Source: Halorhabdus rudnickae (GTDB lineage Archaea > Halobacteriota > Halobacteria > Halobacteriales > Haloarculaceae). From it: 64,000 bases of DNA. Below, piece by piece: positions 17,110 to 26,244 of the stretch (its first letter is position 1; every line of letters begins with the position of its first letter). Made by a program: the position numbers and the translations under genes. The DNA lies in the NCBI RefSeq assembly GCF_900880625.1, contig NZ_CAAHFB010000001.1, positions 1,860,001-1,924,000 on the forward strand, given 5' to 3'. A model generated the notes under the pieces. The model saw only the letters and a list, made by a program, of their open reading frames with translations, made no database searches and was not told where the DNA came from.

Positions 17110-17309
17110 TGGTGCAAAAAGTATTGTTTCACAGACCAAAGAACAGACAATAGTCCTCACGGGCGAGCGCCAACCTCCGCGAAAGCCGCCGAGTTGACGA
17201 AAGTGCCGATACGAAACGGTGCCGAGCCGACGTGACGTTCGTGTCTGTGACCAACGCGAACGAGTGCCCCCAGCGATCGGATACGTCCCCACAGTCCCAG
17301 GACCGATAG

Positions 17310-17597
17310 TCACTCAGTGGGGACCGGCCCGGTGTCCACGACCGCCCGGACCGCCTCCTCGAAAGCCTGGCGACGGTCGAAATACGTCTCCTCGACCGAA
17401 TCGAGGACGTCGGAAAGTGGCGTCGGACCGTCCGGCGTCCGGATCTCCGTGTCACCCTCGCGACGTCGGACGGTACTCTTCTCGATGCCGTAGGTGAGTC
17501 GCGAGGATACCTGCGCCAGCGGGACGCCTTCGACCGACTCCCCCTCGCCGAGTTCGACGGCCGGCTCGTCCGCCTCGTCCGCGTCTTCGTCTGCCAT
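17310..17597 (-). CDS. DUF5789 family protein
   Basis: A 95-residue, highly acidic soluble protein. The stretches PAVELGEGESVEGVPLAQV, SRLTYGIEKS and EIRTPDGPTPLSDVLDSV, and the ending VVDTGPVPTE, match a conserved haloarchaeal family of unknown function. About 200 bases without a gene separate it from the small gene ending at 17109. Confidence 0.85.
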   Translation of the reverse strand: MADEDADEADEPAVELGEGESVEGVPLAQVSSRLTYGIEKSTVRRREGDTEIRTPDGPTPLSDVLDSVEETYFDRRQAFEEAVRAVVDTGPVPTE

Positions 17598-17755
17598 ACC
17601 CGTCGTTTGACCGCCTCGGCGATTAGTGTTTTCGGACCCGGAGACGGTCCTGGCAGGACCGGTCCCGCGGACGGGCTGGTCGCAAAACGGGCTTGCGAGG
17701 GCGCAAGACGACCGTCTGACGCACAGTTTTGTGTGTGCCCGCGGTAGTAACCCGC

Positions 17756-18652
17756 ATGACGAGCCTGACGGACGTCTATCGGCGCCGGGTGGGGGCCGTG
17801 GCGAGCCGGCGGCGGGTGTTCGTGGGGGCGACCCTGTTCGCGCTCGGTGCCGGTCTGACCGCGGCGGGGGTCGTTCTGGCGACGACCCACGTCGGCTCCC
17901 GGTTCGGCCTGGAGACCTACGGCGCCAGGGAGTGGGCGGGCATCCTCGCCGGGCTCGGGCTGCCCGCGGTTTTCGTGAGCGTCTTCGCCGTGCTCCCGAC
18001 CAGTCGGGTGACCCGTGCGGCCGCCGCCATCGGCGCCAGCCTGTGCGTCTTTGCCGTCGCCCTGTTCACGTACGCCTATCCGACACAGTGGCCGGGTGCG
18101 CCGGCTGCCGACCCGTTGCTCGCATTGCTCACGCTGGGCGCGTACTTTGGTGGCGCGGTCACGACTGGCTGGTGTCTGTTCGTCGCCGTCGCCACGTTCA
18201 AGACCCGGAAGGCGCCGGGTGGGACCGCAGAGATGCGGATCACCGAGGAAGGGCGGATCAAACTTGTCCAGGACGCCGATGGTCTGGGCGGGACGGGAAG
18301 CGGCGGCCTCGGAAGTACCGGCGGTGTCGGCCTGTTCGGGTCCGATCCCGACGGGGGAGTGCCGACCCAGACTGGCAGTGAGGGGACGAACGGCGACGAC
18401 ACCTCGACCGCACGGACGGTCAGCGACGGGGGATCGACAGCGGTCGATTCGACCGATGAGGGGGCCGAGATACTCGAAGCGGCACGGACACGAACCAGTC
18501 CAGACCGATATTGCGGCAACTGTGAACACTTCCACTACGTCCGCGTCGACGAGGACGCTATCGAGCCCTACTGTGACTTTCATGGGCAGTACATGGACGA
18601 TATGGACGCCTGTTCGGACTGGTCGGCCACTGGCGACAGTGGGACGCAGTGA
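17756..18652 (+). CDS. Haloarchaeal membrane protein with C-terminal zinc-binding-like motif
   Basis: The 298-residue protein has four predicted membrane helices in the first half (about 20-45, 58-80, 85-105, 120-145). A low-complexity Gly/Ser/Asp/Thr linker follows. The C-terminus carries CGNCEHFHYV, YCDFHGQYM and DACSDW, a Cys/His set that could bind zinc or another metal. The family is widespread in haloarchaea and functionally unknown. The start at 17756 is chosen because the earlier in-frame codon adds nothing conserved. Confidence 0.65.
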   Translation: MTSLTDVYRRRVGAVASRRRVFVGATLFALGAGLTAAGVVLATTHVGSRFGLETYGAREWAGILAGLGLPAVFVSVFAVLPTSRVTRAAAAIGASLCVFAVALFTYAYPTQWPGAPAADPLLALLTLGAYFGGAVTTGWCLFVAVATFKTRKAPGGTAEMRITEEGRIKLVQDADGLGGTGSGGLGSTGGVGLFGSDPDGGVPTQTGSEGTNGDDTSTARTVSDGGSTAVDSTDEGAEILEAARTRTSPDRYCGNCEHFHYVRVDEDAIEPYCDFHGQYMDDMDACSDWSATGDSGTQ

Positions 18653-18723
18653 GGCCTCTGGCGCTCGCGTCCCCGATGGTCCAAACCCGGACGCTTAAGT
18701 TCACCCCTTGGCATACGCCCGAC

Positions 18724-19044
18724 ATGGAATTCTGTGACGAGTGCGGTTCGATGATGAAGACCGAGGGCGATCTGTGGGTCTGTGGGAGTTGCGGCGCCGA
18801 GAAACCGCGCGAAGAGGCCACCGAGGGGGGGATGGTCACCACCCAGGGCCAGGAGGAAGGCGAGATCGTCGACTTGAGCGAGAGCGAGGAAGACGCCCGC
18901 CCCTCCACGGAGGCCCACTGTCCGGAGTGTGGCAACGACCGCGCATTCTGGGAGATGAAACAGATCCGCGCCGCCGACGAGTCCGAAACCCGATTTTTCA
19001 CCTGCACCGAGTGCGACCACAAGTGGCGCGAGGACGATCACTGA
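18724..19044 (+). CDS. tfs: Transcription factor S (TFIIS-like RNA cleavage factor)
   Basis: A 106-residue archaeal TFS. It stimulates transcript cleavage by stalled RNA polymerase. The N-terminal zinc ribbon has CDECGSMM and CGSCG; the C-terminal one has CPECGNDRAFWEMKQIR, the acidic catalytic tip AADESET and FTCTECDHKW. A TATA-like GCTTAAG about 30 bases before the ATG suggests a leaderless transcript. A GTG-started gene begins 3 bases after its stop, so the two probably share a message. Confidence 0.93.
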   Translation: MEFCDECGSMMKTEGDLWVCGSCGAEKPREEATEGGMVTTQGQEEGEIVDLSESEEDARPSTEAHCPECGNDRAFWEMKQIRAADESETRFFTCTECDHKWREDDH

Positions 19045-19047
19045 CCC

Positions 19048-19668
19048 GTGACTGGCGAAAGCAGGGCCGACGAGGAGTACCCGACCGTCCCTCTCGACCG
19101 CCTGAAAGCCGATGGCTGGTCACTCCGCGACTGTCGGGAAGAGGTCCGTGCCGAGGTGGCCGGGTTCACCGTCCGCGCGTTCGAACGCCGCTACGAAGAC
19201 GACAGTCTGCGGGCCGATGTCCGGGACGCAGGCGGACCGGATCACCTCTGGCGACTCTTCTACGCGACGCGGCTCTCGTTCACGCCACCGCTGCCGCCCG
19301 GGTTCGGGCCGGCGATGGCACTCCCGAAAGTCCGTAGTGCCGCCCGCGAAGAGTTCGCCGAGCAGCTCCGTGATGAGGGCCTCGTCGACATCGAAGAAAG
19401 CGGAGACGAGCGTCTCGAAGTCGCGTCCGGAACGCGGGCGAAGCTCACACGCTACGACGCGACGCTCCCGGTGGAAACGGGCGACGGAGAGGGCGTGGTT
19501 CCCATGGAGGGGTGGATCGCGAGCTGGCACGACGAGGCGATGTTGCTCGCCGGCGGCCTGTATCCGACGGTGGCGCTGGCCGATGCGCTGGACGTTCCGG
19601 ATCTCGGGTACGATCCAGAAGCGAGTCGTGAGGAGCTACAGTCGCTAATCCGAGGCGTCGAATACTGA
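19048..19668 (+). CDS. Conserved haloarchaeal protein, unknown function
   Basis: A 206-residue soluble acidic protein beginning with GTG just after tfs. Visible blocks are DHLWRLFYATRLSFTPPLPP, a charged helix KVRSAAREEFAEQLRDEG, and MEGWIASWHDEAMLLAGGLY. No catalytic motif is recognised. Coupling to tfs hints at a role in gene expression, but that is only context. Confidence 0.6.
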   Translation: MTGESRADEEYPTVPLDRLKADGWSLRDCREEVRAEVAGFTVRAFERRYEDDSLRADVRDAGGPDHLWRLFYATRLSFTPPLPPGFGPAMALPKVRSAAREEFAEQLRDEGLVDIEESGDERLEVASGTRAKLTRYDATLPVETGDGEGVVPMEGWIASWHDEAMLLAGGLYPTVALADALDVPDLGYDPEASREELQSLIRGVEY

Positions 19669-19725
19669 GTAGGTGTTGTTCCGGACCGCCAGTACTAATA
19701 TCCCGTCTGTCAGTACTGTCGACAC

Positions 19726-20130
19726 ATGAAACCGTCAGTTTGGTCGCCGAGCACGCGTGGTGTGATCTCGATACTTAGCATCCTCCTGATGCTTTTCGGG
19801 GCCGTCTTCGGCTCGTTCGTGCTGGGTATGGGCGAAGCGTCACAACAGCACGCCGAGCCAGTACCACAGGTAGCGGTCGGGTTCGAGACGGACGGATCGG
19901 GGACGGTGACGGTCACTCACGAGGGCGGAGACACGGTTCACCGATCCGCGATCGAGATCCGAAGTCCCGGCACCACCGGCGAGTGGAACACCCTGGAATC
20001 TGATGGCAAGATCTCTGCTGGGGATTCGATCACCGTCTCGGGGCTCGAGAGCGGCGATACGATCCAAGTCGTCTGGGAGTCGTCGGACAGTGACACGTCG
20101 GCAGTCCTCGCAACCTACGACGTCCCCTGA
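19726..20130 (+). CDS. Type IV pilin-like protein (archaeal pilin N-terminal domain)
   Basis: The 134-residue protein starts with a class III signal: a short charged leader (MKPSVWSPSTRG) followed by the hydrophobic stretch VISILSILLMLFGAVFGSFV, the layout cut by the prepilin peptidase PibD. The rest is a Thr/Ser/Gly-rich beta domain (DTIQVVWESSDS) typical of haloarchaeal adhesion pilins. A TATA-like TACTAATA near 19693 lies about 33 bases upstream. It is convergent with folA and overlaps its end by 16 bases. Confidence 0.65.
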   Translation: MKPSVWSPSTRGVISILSILLMLFGAVFGSFVLGMGEASQQHAEPVPQVAVGFETDGSGTVTVTHEGGDTVHRSAIEIRSPGTTGEWNTLESDGKISAGDSITVSGLESGDTIQVVWESSDSDTSAVLATYDVP

Positions 20131-20720
20131 GCCGTACTCGTCGCGTCCGTCCGTTCGTAAGTCACGAACGCCAGTTCCTCGGTCTCCCGTCGGTCGGTGA
20201 CAGTCCAGGCATCCGGATCCCACTCGGGGAAGTGCGTGTCGCCTTCGGGCGTCTCTGGAACCTCGGTGAGGATCATCCGATCGGCCACCGGGAGGAACTG
20301 CTCGTACACTGTCGCTCCGCCGGCGACATAGACCACGTCCGACCCGGTTTCTGTCGCGGTCTCGATCGCCGCGTCGATGCCGTCCGCGACCCGGACAGTC
20401 GTTTGGTCACCAGTGCCGTCTTCCGCAGGGGTAAAGCCCGACTGCGAGAGGACGACGGTCGTTCGGCCGGGGAGGGGTCCGCCCAGACGCTCGGCGATGG
20501 ACTCGTAGGTGCGCCGCCCCATGATCACAGGGTGGCCCATCGTCGTCTCCTTGAAATGGGCCAGATCCTCGGGGTAGTACCACGGAATCTCACCGTCGCT
20601 ACCGATGATGCCGTTCTCGGCGACGGCGGCCAGGAGGACGACCTGGACGCGACTCTCGTCGCCGGCGGTCCGTGCCCGTCCCGGCGCGAGGTCGCCAGGC
20701 GGATTCTCCGTCATCGTCAC
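20115..20720 (-). CDS. folA: Dihydrofolate reductase
   Basis: A 201-residue DHFR that reduces dihydrofolate with NADPH. Family landmarks are VLLAAVAENGIIGSDGEIPW, the substrate helix PEDLAHFKETTMGHPVIMGR and VYVAGGATVYEQFLP. An N-terminal extension of about 25 residues precedes the core. Its ATG overlaps the thyA stop by four bases, so the pair is coupled: ThyA makes dihydrofolate and this enzyme recycles it. Confidence 0.93.
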   Translation of the reverse strand: MTMTENPPGDLAPGRARTAGDESRVQVVLLAAVAENGIIGSDGEIPWYYPEDLAHFKETTMGHPVIMGRRTYESIAERLGGPLPGRTTVVLSQSGFTPAEDGTGDQTTVRVADGIDAAIETATETGSDVVYVAGGATVYEQFLPVADRMILTEVPETPEGDTHFPEWDPDAWTVTDRRETEELAFVTYERTDATSTAQGTS

Positions 20721-21718
20721 TCCGCGACCGAAAAGTCAAGTCCCGGTGCGGACTCGTAGTTCCGGAGCTGAATATCCGCGAATTCGAGGTCGTCGAGCGG
20801 TTTCTCGGCCACGTCGATCGTCGGCCGGTCGCAGGGATCGCGAGTCAGTTGCTCCAGGAGGTTTGGTACGTGGTCGGCGTTCTCCACGCCGGGTTCGGGC
20901 GGGGCTTCCGCCTCGATCCAGTTCCTCACGTCGGCGTACTCGCTGCGATTCTCGACCGCGGCGACCCGCTCGCGCAGTTGCGCCCGGTTGTCGCGATACC
21001 ACTCGCCGCGCTCGCCCTCGCCACAGTAGACGTGGGCGTCGACGACCGTGTGGGAGAAGCGACCGACCTCGAAGCCCGTCCGGTCGGCGACGATGTGGGC
21101 CAAAAGCGAGTAAGCGGCGATGTTGAAGGGAATACCCAGCGCTACGTCGCCCGATCGCTGGGTGAGGTGGACGTTCAACTGATCGCCCTGGACGTTGAAC
21201 ACGAAGGTGTAGTGACACGGCGGGAGGGTACTCACGGCCGCGTTCGCGGGGTGCCAGGCGTTGACGACGAGCCGTCGGGACTGCGGGTTCTCCTGCAGTT
21301 GGTCCATGACGTACTGCAACTGGTCGAAGGTCCCCTCGTCGTTGACCCACCGATGATCCTCTTCGGGCCAGGATTCGCCGGGCAGTCGGTCGTCGTCCTC
21401 CGGGATGGGGTAGCGCCGCCAGAATCGTCCGTAGGCAGTGTCGAGATGTCCCTCCTCGTCTGCCCAGTCGTCCCAGATTCCCGTCTCTTCCCGGAGGGTT
21501 CGGATGTGTTCCTCGCCGGAGAGGTACCACAGCATTTCGTGGATCATCGAATTCCAGCGGAAGCCATCCATCTGCTTGGTTGTGAGCAATGGATAGCCCG
21601 CCTGGAGATCGACCTCGTAGCTATAGCCGAATGCGGCGAGCGTATCGACGCCGGTTCGGTTTGGCTTGTACGTGCCGTCCCTGAGGACGCCTTCGACGAG
21701 ATCGAGATACTGCTGCAT
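20717..21718 (-). CDS. thyA: Thymidylate synthase (ThyA)
   Basis: A 333-residue enzyme that methylates dUMP with methylene-tetrahydrofolate. The catalytic block LPPCHYTFVFNVQ carries the active-site Cys, and QRSGDVALGIPFNIAAYSLL is the dUMP-binding signature; VVDAHVYCGE follows. The protein is longer than the bacterial enzyme (about 264), with insertions around ESWPEEDHRWVNDEG, as in other haloarchaea. The start at 21718 (MQQYLDLVEG) is preferred to a GTG 15 bases earlier. Confidence 0.95.
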   Translation of the reverse strand: MQQYLDLVEGVLRDGTYKPNRTGVDTLAAFGYSYEVDLQAGYPLLTTKQMDGFRWNSMIHEMLWYLSGEEHIRTLREETGIWDDWADEEGHLDTAYGRFWRRYPIPEDDDRLPGESWPEEDHRWVNDEGTFDQLQYVMDQLQENPQSRRLVVNAWHPANAAVSTLPPCHYTFVFNVQGDQLNVHLTQRSGDVALGIPFNIAAYSLLAHIVADRTGFEVGRFSHTVVDAHVYCGEGERGEWYRDNRAQLRERVAAVENRSEYADVRNWIEAEAPPEPGVENADHVPNLLEQLTRDPCDRPTIDVAEKPLDDLEFADIQLRNYESAPGLDFSVAE

Positions 21719-21733
21719 CGTTGCCGGAGCCAC

Positions 21734-22201
21734 GCGCCGGGAAGGTTAATAGCTGGCTACTCCGGGCCAGCGGTTCCGCCTCGGACAGAACGACAGGCGA
21801 CAAATACGGTCCGATCGTCGTCGGGCCCATACCCCGCGACGGTTTCGACGGCGAGACCTGCCTTGCGGGGACTGTCTGCGATCGTTGCGTCCTCGAACGA
21901 GGTCATGCGGCGCGAATCGACGAAGAATCGCCTTCAGGCGTGACCGTTATCGACCGAAGGACCCAAAAATCGATCCCGGTTCGAATAGCAGAAGGTACCG
22001 AGAGCCGCTTGCATCGCCACGAAAGAGAGAGGAGAACACAGACCGGCAACGCCGTGAACGGGGTGGAGCGTTCACCGACGTGATTGAAAGGGGCGATGAC
22101 CCGACGCCGATCGAGCGGATAGTGGGAGAGGAAATCGCGTGTGATCAGATTACCCAGTACGAATCGAAATTCGTATTTTATTTTCACTAGAACGGAACTG
22201 C
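21734..22201. other. Gene-free interval with a promoter at its right end
   Basis: About 470 bases without a convincing gene on either strand; frames here are short or of unusual composition. GC content falls toward the right. TATTTTATT at 22174-22182 is a good TATA box about 26 bases before the GTG at 22202, consistent with a leaderless message for that gene. The left end holds the thyA promoter. Confidence 0.5.
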
Positions 22202-22960
22202 GTGCCCCCCCGAAATTTCTTCACACCGTTTCGTCGTGACGTACTGCTCCTCGTGGTCACCGTTCTGTTGCTTTCAGGTCCGCTCTGGGTGTACGGTCTG
22301 CAGTTGAACGAACCGGTCCACCGCTACGAGCGAGTCGAAGTACACGTAGACGACTCCACGATTGAATACAGCGAGCAACCGGAAATGTGGAAGGATATTC
22401 CGATCAGCGACGAGATGGCCTGTTCGAAGCATTTTATTGGGCGAGTTTGCGCGTTCGAACAGTTTTTGATCGAGAATCGGACCGTCCCAACTGATATGGA
22501 TACGTCGAGTTCCGGAACTGTCTCTCTGCGAGGGACACCATATGAATACGTGCTTTCGGACGAGGCGGTCTATCGAGCGACGGCCCGGGCGAACGAGTCG
22601 GCCCAGCGGGACGACGGGGACTATCCAATCGAGTTGGCACTTGAAGAGGTCCAGCCGGAAGAAGCACTGCAGGACGTTTCGATGCCGATAACGTCGAAGA
22701 CCCAATCAGTCGTCGCCGAGGCGGCCCGGACCGGTAACGCCACCACGCACGAACGGGTCGACGTGCCCGAGACGCCGATCCGACTCGATAATGGGGACTA
22801 TTATCGGGTGTATTACGCAGGCACGATCTCTGATTCAGTTGACTACCACTTGATCAGACTTGCCGGGAACGGCTTGCTGGTGTTTCTGTTCCCACTACTC
22901 GGTCTAAAATTACTGTTTCGAGGGCCGAGACGGTTCGAGATCAACCATATCGGCGACTGA
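22202..22960 (+). CDS. Two-helix membrane protein with large external domain, unknown
   Basis: A 252-residue protein with an N-terminal membrane helix (VLLLVVTVLLLSGPLWVYGL), an external domain of about 180 residues with a pair of close cysteines (MACSKHFIGRVCAF), and a C-terminal helix (LVFLFPLLGLKLLF). GTG at 22202 is taken as start because a TATA box sits at the leaderless distance and the hydrophobic segment starts at residue 13. No relatives are recognised. GC content is lower than in neighbours, possibly acquired. Confidence 0.6.
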   Translation: MPPRNFFTPFRRDVLLLVVTVLLLSGPLWVYGLQLNEPVHRYERVEVHVDDSTIEYSEQPEMWKDIPISDEMACSKHFIGRVCAFEQFLIENRTVPTDMDTSSSGTVSLRGTPYEYVLSDEAVYRATARANESAQRDDGDYPIELALEEVQPEEALQDVSMPITSKTQSVVAEAARTGNATTHERVDVPETPIRLDNGDYYRVYYAGTISDSVDYHLIRLAGNGLLVFLFPLLGLKLLFRGPRRFEINHIGD

Positions 22961-22991
22961 GGGTTTCGAATCGCCAACCGAAATCGTAAGT

Positions 22992-23723
22992 CTACGCCAG
23001 CCGTGCGAACGTCAGATACCCCGTGTGACCCACGCCAGCGGTCGAGGGGCGCGAGCCACGGTCGTCGAAGTCCATCTCCCGCTGGATCGTCTCCAGCGTC
23101 TCGATTTGGGAAAGACCGACTTCTCGGGCTGTCTCGACGACATCTTTGGAACTTTCGACGAACGGCGAGTAGACGGCGACGAACCCTCCGTCGGCCAGCA
23201 GGTCGGGTGCATGCTCGACCAGATCAGGTGCGTCGGCAGTATCGAGTGTCAGCACGTCGAAGGGATCCTCGTCCCGGAGGTCCTCAACATGCGCGGTCGC
23301 GTCGCCGGTCCGTACGTCGACAGTGTCGGTGACGCCGGCAAGTGCCATGTTTTCCCGAGCCACGTCGGCGAAGCCGTCGTCCTGTTCGTAGGTGACGACT
23401 GCCGCGCCCATGCGGCCCATGTATCCGGCGAGCACGCCCGTCCCGGTACCGACATCGAGAACACGGTCGCCGCCAGCGATTCCGGTGTGACCGACGATCA
23501 GGCCGATGTCCCGAGGCATCATCGGCGCGCCGGTCCGTTCGAAGTGCTCGAAGAGATCCGGGCCACGCAGCGCGCGCACCTCGAAGGCGGTCCCAAGATG
23601 GGTCTCCAGCGTGTCCCCCGGCGCGGCGTCCTTGGGAATTTCCAGAACACCCAGATCCGTCTCTAAGGTCTCACCGCGTTCGCGGAGGTACTCCCGTCCC
23701 TCACCGACGAGGAGGACGCTCAC
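22992..23723 (-). CDS. trmI: tRNA (adenine-N1)-methyltransferase, TrmI family
   Basis: A 243-residue SAM enzyme that in archaea methylates A57/A58 in the T-loop of tRNA. The N-terminal beta domain ([20 protein letters not shown]) and the Rossmann core with [31 protein letters not shown] and [13 protein letters not shown] match the TrmI family. Its ATG overlaps the stop of the NAC gene by four bases, so the pair forms an operon in which NAC is first. Confidence 0.88.
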   Translation of the reverse strand: MSVLLVGEGREYLRERGETLETDLGVLEIPKDAAPGDTLETHLGTAFEVRALRGPDLFEHFERTGAPMMPRDIGLIVGHTGIAGGDRVLDVGTGTGVLAGYMGRMGAAVVTYEQDDGFADVARENMALAGVTDTVDVRTGDATAHVEDLRDEDPFDVLTLDTADAPDLVEHAPDLLADGGFVAVYSPFVESSKDVVETAREVGLSQIETLETIQREMDFDDRGSRPSTAGVGHTGYLTFARLA

Positions 23724-24106
23724 TCGAGGTTGGCGACCGCTGCCGCGAGGTCGCCGTCGGCGTCTTGGAGTGCCTCGCGGGCCGTCTCCTCGTCGACACC
23801 CGCCCGCTGGACGACCACGTCGACGTCCGCCTGGGCAATCCCGTCGTCGGTGTCGCTCGATACGTCGTCGCTCGCTGATCCAGCGCCTGCACTACGCTCG
23901 CGGGTTTCAGGCTGACCGACGATCTGGTAGGTCTGTTGCCCCTGGGCGTCCATGCGCTGGACCTCCGCGTCAGTAAAGACGAGTTCCTCGTCGGGGGTCT
24001 TGATAATGACCTCCTCGGCGTCGATATCCTCTAAGTCGATCCCCATCTGTTCCATCATCTGCTTCATTTTGCGGGGATCGAGACCCCCGCCGCCTCCTCC
24101 AAACAT
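23720..24106 (-). CDS. nac: Nascent polypeptide-associated complex protein
   Basis: A 128-residue archaeal NAC alpha homologue that binds ribosomes and nascent chains. After the Gly-rich start [20 protein letters not shown] comes the NAC beta-barrel domain ([20 protein letters not shown]), an acidic Ser/Asp linker and a C-terminal UBA domain ([20 protein letters not shown]). The start at 24106 gives the conserved Gly-rich N-terminus. Confidence 0.92.
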   Translation of the reverse strand: MFGGGGGGLDPRKMKQMMEQMGIDLEDIDAEEVIIKTPDEELVFTDAEVQRMDAQGQQTYQIVGQPETRERSAGAGSASDDVSSDTDDGIAQADVDVVVQRAGVDEETAREALQDADGDLAAAVANLE

Positions 24107-24172
24107 ATCTCTCCCTGAGCAACGCGTAATCAAAAGCCTGGCGACGTGTCCCGGCTGGACCTGCCCGCTGGA

Positions 24173-24634
24173 CTATTCCTCTGCGCCCTCGCGCACAGCG
24201 ACGGCCATCCCCGTCTCGAAGTCGTCCATCGCCGTCGCCGGGAGTTCCGCCCGCCCGACGCCAACCAGCGTGTCGTCCTTCCGGACGATCAGTACCTCGT
24301 CGCCCTCCCGGATTGACGGGTCAGCCTCTCGGACGAACTTTGCGAATGCGTTGCGTCCCTCGCGGACGAACGGATCGCTCTCCTCGCCGACGACCACCCG
24401 AGAGGCCGGGGCGACGAGTTCATCCCGGAGGCGCCGACCGCCGGCGAGGCCAAGCGTGAACCGTCCGTCTCCACCCAACGTGACCAGTCGCCCCGCCGGG
24501 CCGTGGATCTGTCGGGGACGACCCGACTTCGAGCGCGTGATCGACAGGGCTGTACGGTCGGCGAACAGCGCCGGCCCGGCACCGGCACCGAACTGGTAGG
24601 ATGCGATCCGTTCGAGGCGAGGCCACTCGTCCAT
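24173..24634 (-). CDS. PUA domain protein (RNA-binding)
   Basis: A 153-residue protein with a C-terminal PUA domain (about 65-150), recognisable by GGRRLRDELVAPASRVVVGE and DPSIREGDEVLIVRKDDTLVG. The N-terminal part (LERIASYQFGAGAGPALF) matches the domain that precedes PUA in stand-alone archaeal tRNA-guanine transglycosylase-like proteins. It likely binds tRNA or rRNA. A longer start at 24718 would add 28 unusual residues and was not used. Confidence 0.78.
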   Translation of the reverse strand: MDEWPRLERIASYQFGAGAGPALFADRTALSITRSKSGRPRQIHGPAGRLVTLGGDGRFTLGLAGGRRLRDELVAPASRVVVGEESDPFVREGRNAFAKFVREADPSIREGDEVLIVRKDDTLVGVGRAELPATAMDDFETGMAVAVREGAEE

Positions 24635-24769
24635 CGCTTCCCGTTTGCCGGCCGAGAGGCATAACCGCTGCCATTCAGCAGGCCAACACCGGTCCACGAG
24701 GACGGCCGACGACGGCAATCGGGAGGGGGTACTGGACGATTTATGACTGCGCCGACGGTAGCGAGACGT

Positions 24770-24949
24770 ATGTCAACAGATTCGACGAAGCAACTCGCGG
24801 GGTTTGCGTTGCTGCTCGTCTCGAGCGTCGTCATCCTCGCTGGGGGCATGACTGACCTCCTCCCTCTCGTCACGGGGAGTGTCGCCGCCCTGGGACTGGC
24901 CGCCGGCGCACTCCTCGTGGGAACGTCCGGCGAAGGCCGACCCGTATAG
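24770..24949 (+). CDS. Small two-helix membrane protein
   Basis: A 59-residue protein with two hydrophobic helices (LAGFALLLVSSVVILAGG and LVTGSVAALGLAAGALLV) and a short polar tail. TTTATGA at about 24740 sits at the leaderless distance from the ATG, which supports this start over codons further upstream. Its stop abuts the end of the convergent NYN gene. Function unknown. Confidence 0.6.
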   Translation: MSTDSTKQLAGFALLLVSSVVILAGGMTDLLPLVTGSVAALGLAAGALLVGTSGEGRPV

Positions 24950-25447
24950 TCACAGCAGGAAGCGATCTGTATCCTCGCTCAGATCAGTGAACGACTCGGC
25001 GCGATCGATCAGTTCTTCGGATGTCGATTCGCCGAAGGCGTAGACCTCTACTTTGACACCCTCGTGTCTGACGTGTGAGACCAGCCGGGAGAAGTCGCCA
25101 TCGCCCGTACAGAGGGCGATCGTATCGACGTGGGGAGCCAGCGAAACGGCGTCGAGGCTCATCCCGACGTCCCAGTCAGCTTTCTTGGACCCGTCGGCGA
25201 AGGTCTTGATGTCCTTGAGTTTGGTCTCGAAGCCGATATCGACCAGTGCCTCGAAAAAGCGCTCCTCGTCGTCAGCATCGGCCCGTACGACGTAGGCGAT
25301 CGCTCGCGTCAACTGCCGGCCGTCGACCGCGGACGTGAGTAACGCCTCGTAGTCGATATTGCGCTGATAGATGCTCTGTGCGGTGTGATAGAGATTCTGG
25401 GAATCAGCCAGCACGGCAATTCGCTGGTCCGGATGGACGTCCGTCAT
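24950..25447 (-). CDS. NYN domain protein (LabA/DUF88 family, PIN-like)
   Basis: A 165-residue NYN-type protein. Acidic residues typical of the PIN-like nuclease fold are seen in VLADSQNLYHT, KKADWDVGMSLDAV and LCTGDGDFSRLVSH. Such proteins are thought to cleave RNA with a metal ion, and the motif residues (Asp15, the DWD pair and the DGD pair) are present here. It is convergent with the small membrane protein. Confidence 0.85.
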   Translation of the reverse strand: MTDVHPDQRIAVLADSQNLYHTAQSIYQRNIDYEALLTSAVDGRQLTRAIAYVVRADADDEERFFEALVDIGFETKLKDIKTFADGSKKADWDVGMSLDAVSLAPHVDTIALCTGDGDFSRLVSHVRHEGVKVEVYAFGESTSEELIDRAESFTDLSEDTDRFLL

Positions 25448-25592
25448 TTGCTCTGGATCGGGCCGGCGCGAGGAAAGCGTTTGTGGCTAGCTGGCCGGCG
25501 GACTTCCCGACCAGCACCGTGGGTGTCATTGCGTGTCGTGAGTATCCGTTACATTAATAGGGTTATATAGTGAACATTGGGTGTGTTATACC

Positions 25593-25766
25593 ATGTCGAT
25601 GGGCGCCTATGACGAAGCGGAGCACGAACGCCGTGAGCGAAAGAACAGTTCGGTCGACGCGAGTTTCGACGACGACCGGTCGACTTATGATGGCAGCGTC
25701 GATTACGAGAGCGACGACTCTGCCGAGGACCTTCTGGAGACGTTCAAAGAGATACAGTCCGACTGA
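25593..25766 (+). CDS. DUF5786 family protein
   Basis: A 57-residue acidic protein starting MSMGAYDEAEHERRERK, followed by DASFDDDRSTYDGSVDYES and ending in EDLLETFKEIQSD. This small haloarchaeal family has no known function. The start at 25593 is set by homology of the N-terminus and by TTATATAG at 25563, at the leaderless distance. Confidence 0.85.
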   Translation: MSMGAYDEAEHERRERKNSSVDASFDDDRSTYDGSVDYESDDSAEDLLETFKEIQSD

Positions 25767-25841
25767 GTCCCAGAGACTGCTTTACCGAGCGCCCAAGCCC
25801 CGATAGTCACACCGACGATCAGCTTCGCAAGCGTACCTGCC

Positions 25842-26207
25842 TTACTCCCTGCCAGGAGTCGGCGGTGTATCGCGCTCTCTCCATGGACGCAGCCAGCGAC
25901 GGCTCAGCCTCGTCGCTGCAGCCCAGAGTATCCAATGCCTCGATTGCCTCGCCGACCCACGAATCGGCGCGAGGTCGATCCCGCCGACAGTGATACCGTC
26001 GCCAGCGCCTGCCCACAGTCGGGGGACGAGGGCGTCGGCCAGGCCGGCCTCGACGAACGCCCGGATCTCGTCACGTCGGAGCGGGGCGAGGTTGTACGTG
26101 TCATCAAGCGGTTCCCTGGGACCCCGGCGTTCGTGATCCAGCACCTCCGCCGCCAGCGGACGCCAATCGAGACAACAGCCCGCACATCCCTCGCACTGGA
26201 CGTCCAT
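25842..26207 (-). pseudogene. Truncated YkgJ-like cysteine-cluster protein
   Basis: The first 85 or so residues look intact: MDVQCEGCAGCCLDWRPLAA is the Cys cluster of the YkgJ/CxxCxxCC zinc- or iron-binding family and DDTYNLAPLRRDEIRAF follows. After GGIDLAPIRG the frame turns into arginine-rich sequence and stops at 25842. The downstream Cys motifs expected in a protein of about 220 residues are missing. Another minus-strand frame (ending at 25819) reads ADSWVGEAIEALDTLG, which looks like the lost C-terminus. I infer an internal deletion with a frameshift. Confidence 0.6.
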
Positions 26208-26244
26208 ACATGGTTGACAGTCACACGGGGCAAAAACAGTGGGG

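Noticed and set aside
17129-18583. Minus-strand frame of about 484 codons over the DUF5789 and membrane-protein genes
   Set aside because: It crosses two supported genes, has no recognisable domain and a composition typical of shadow frames.
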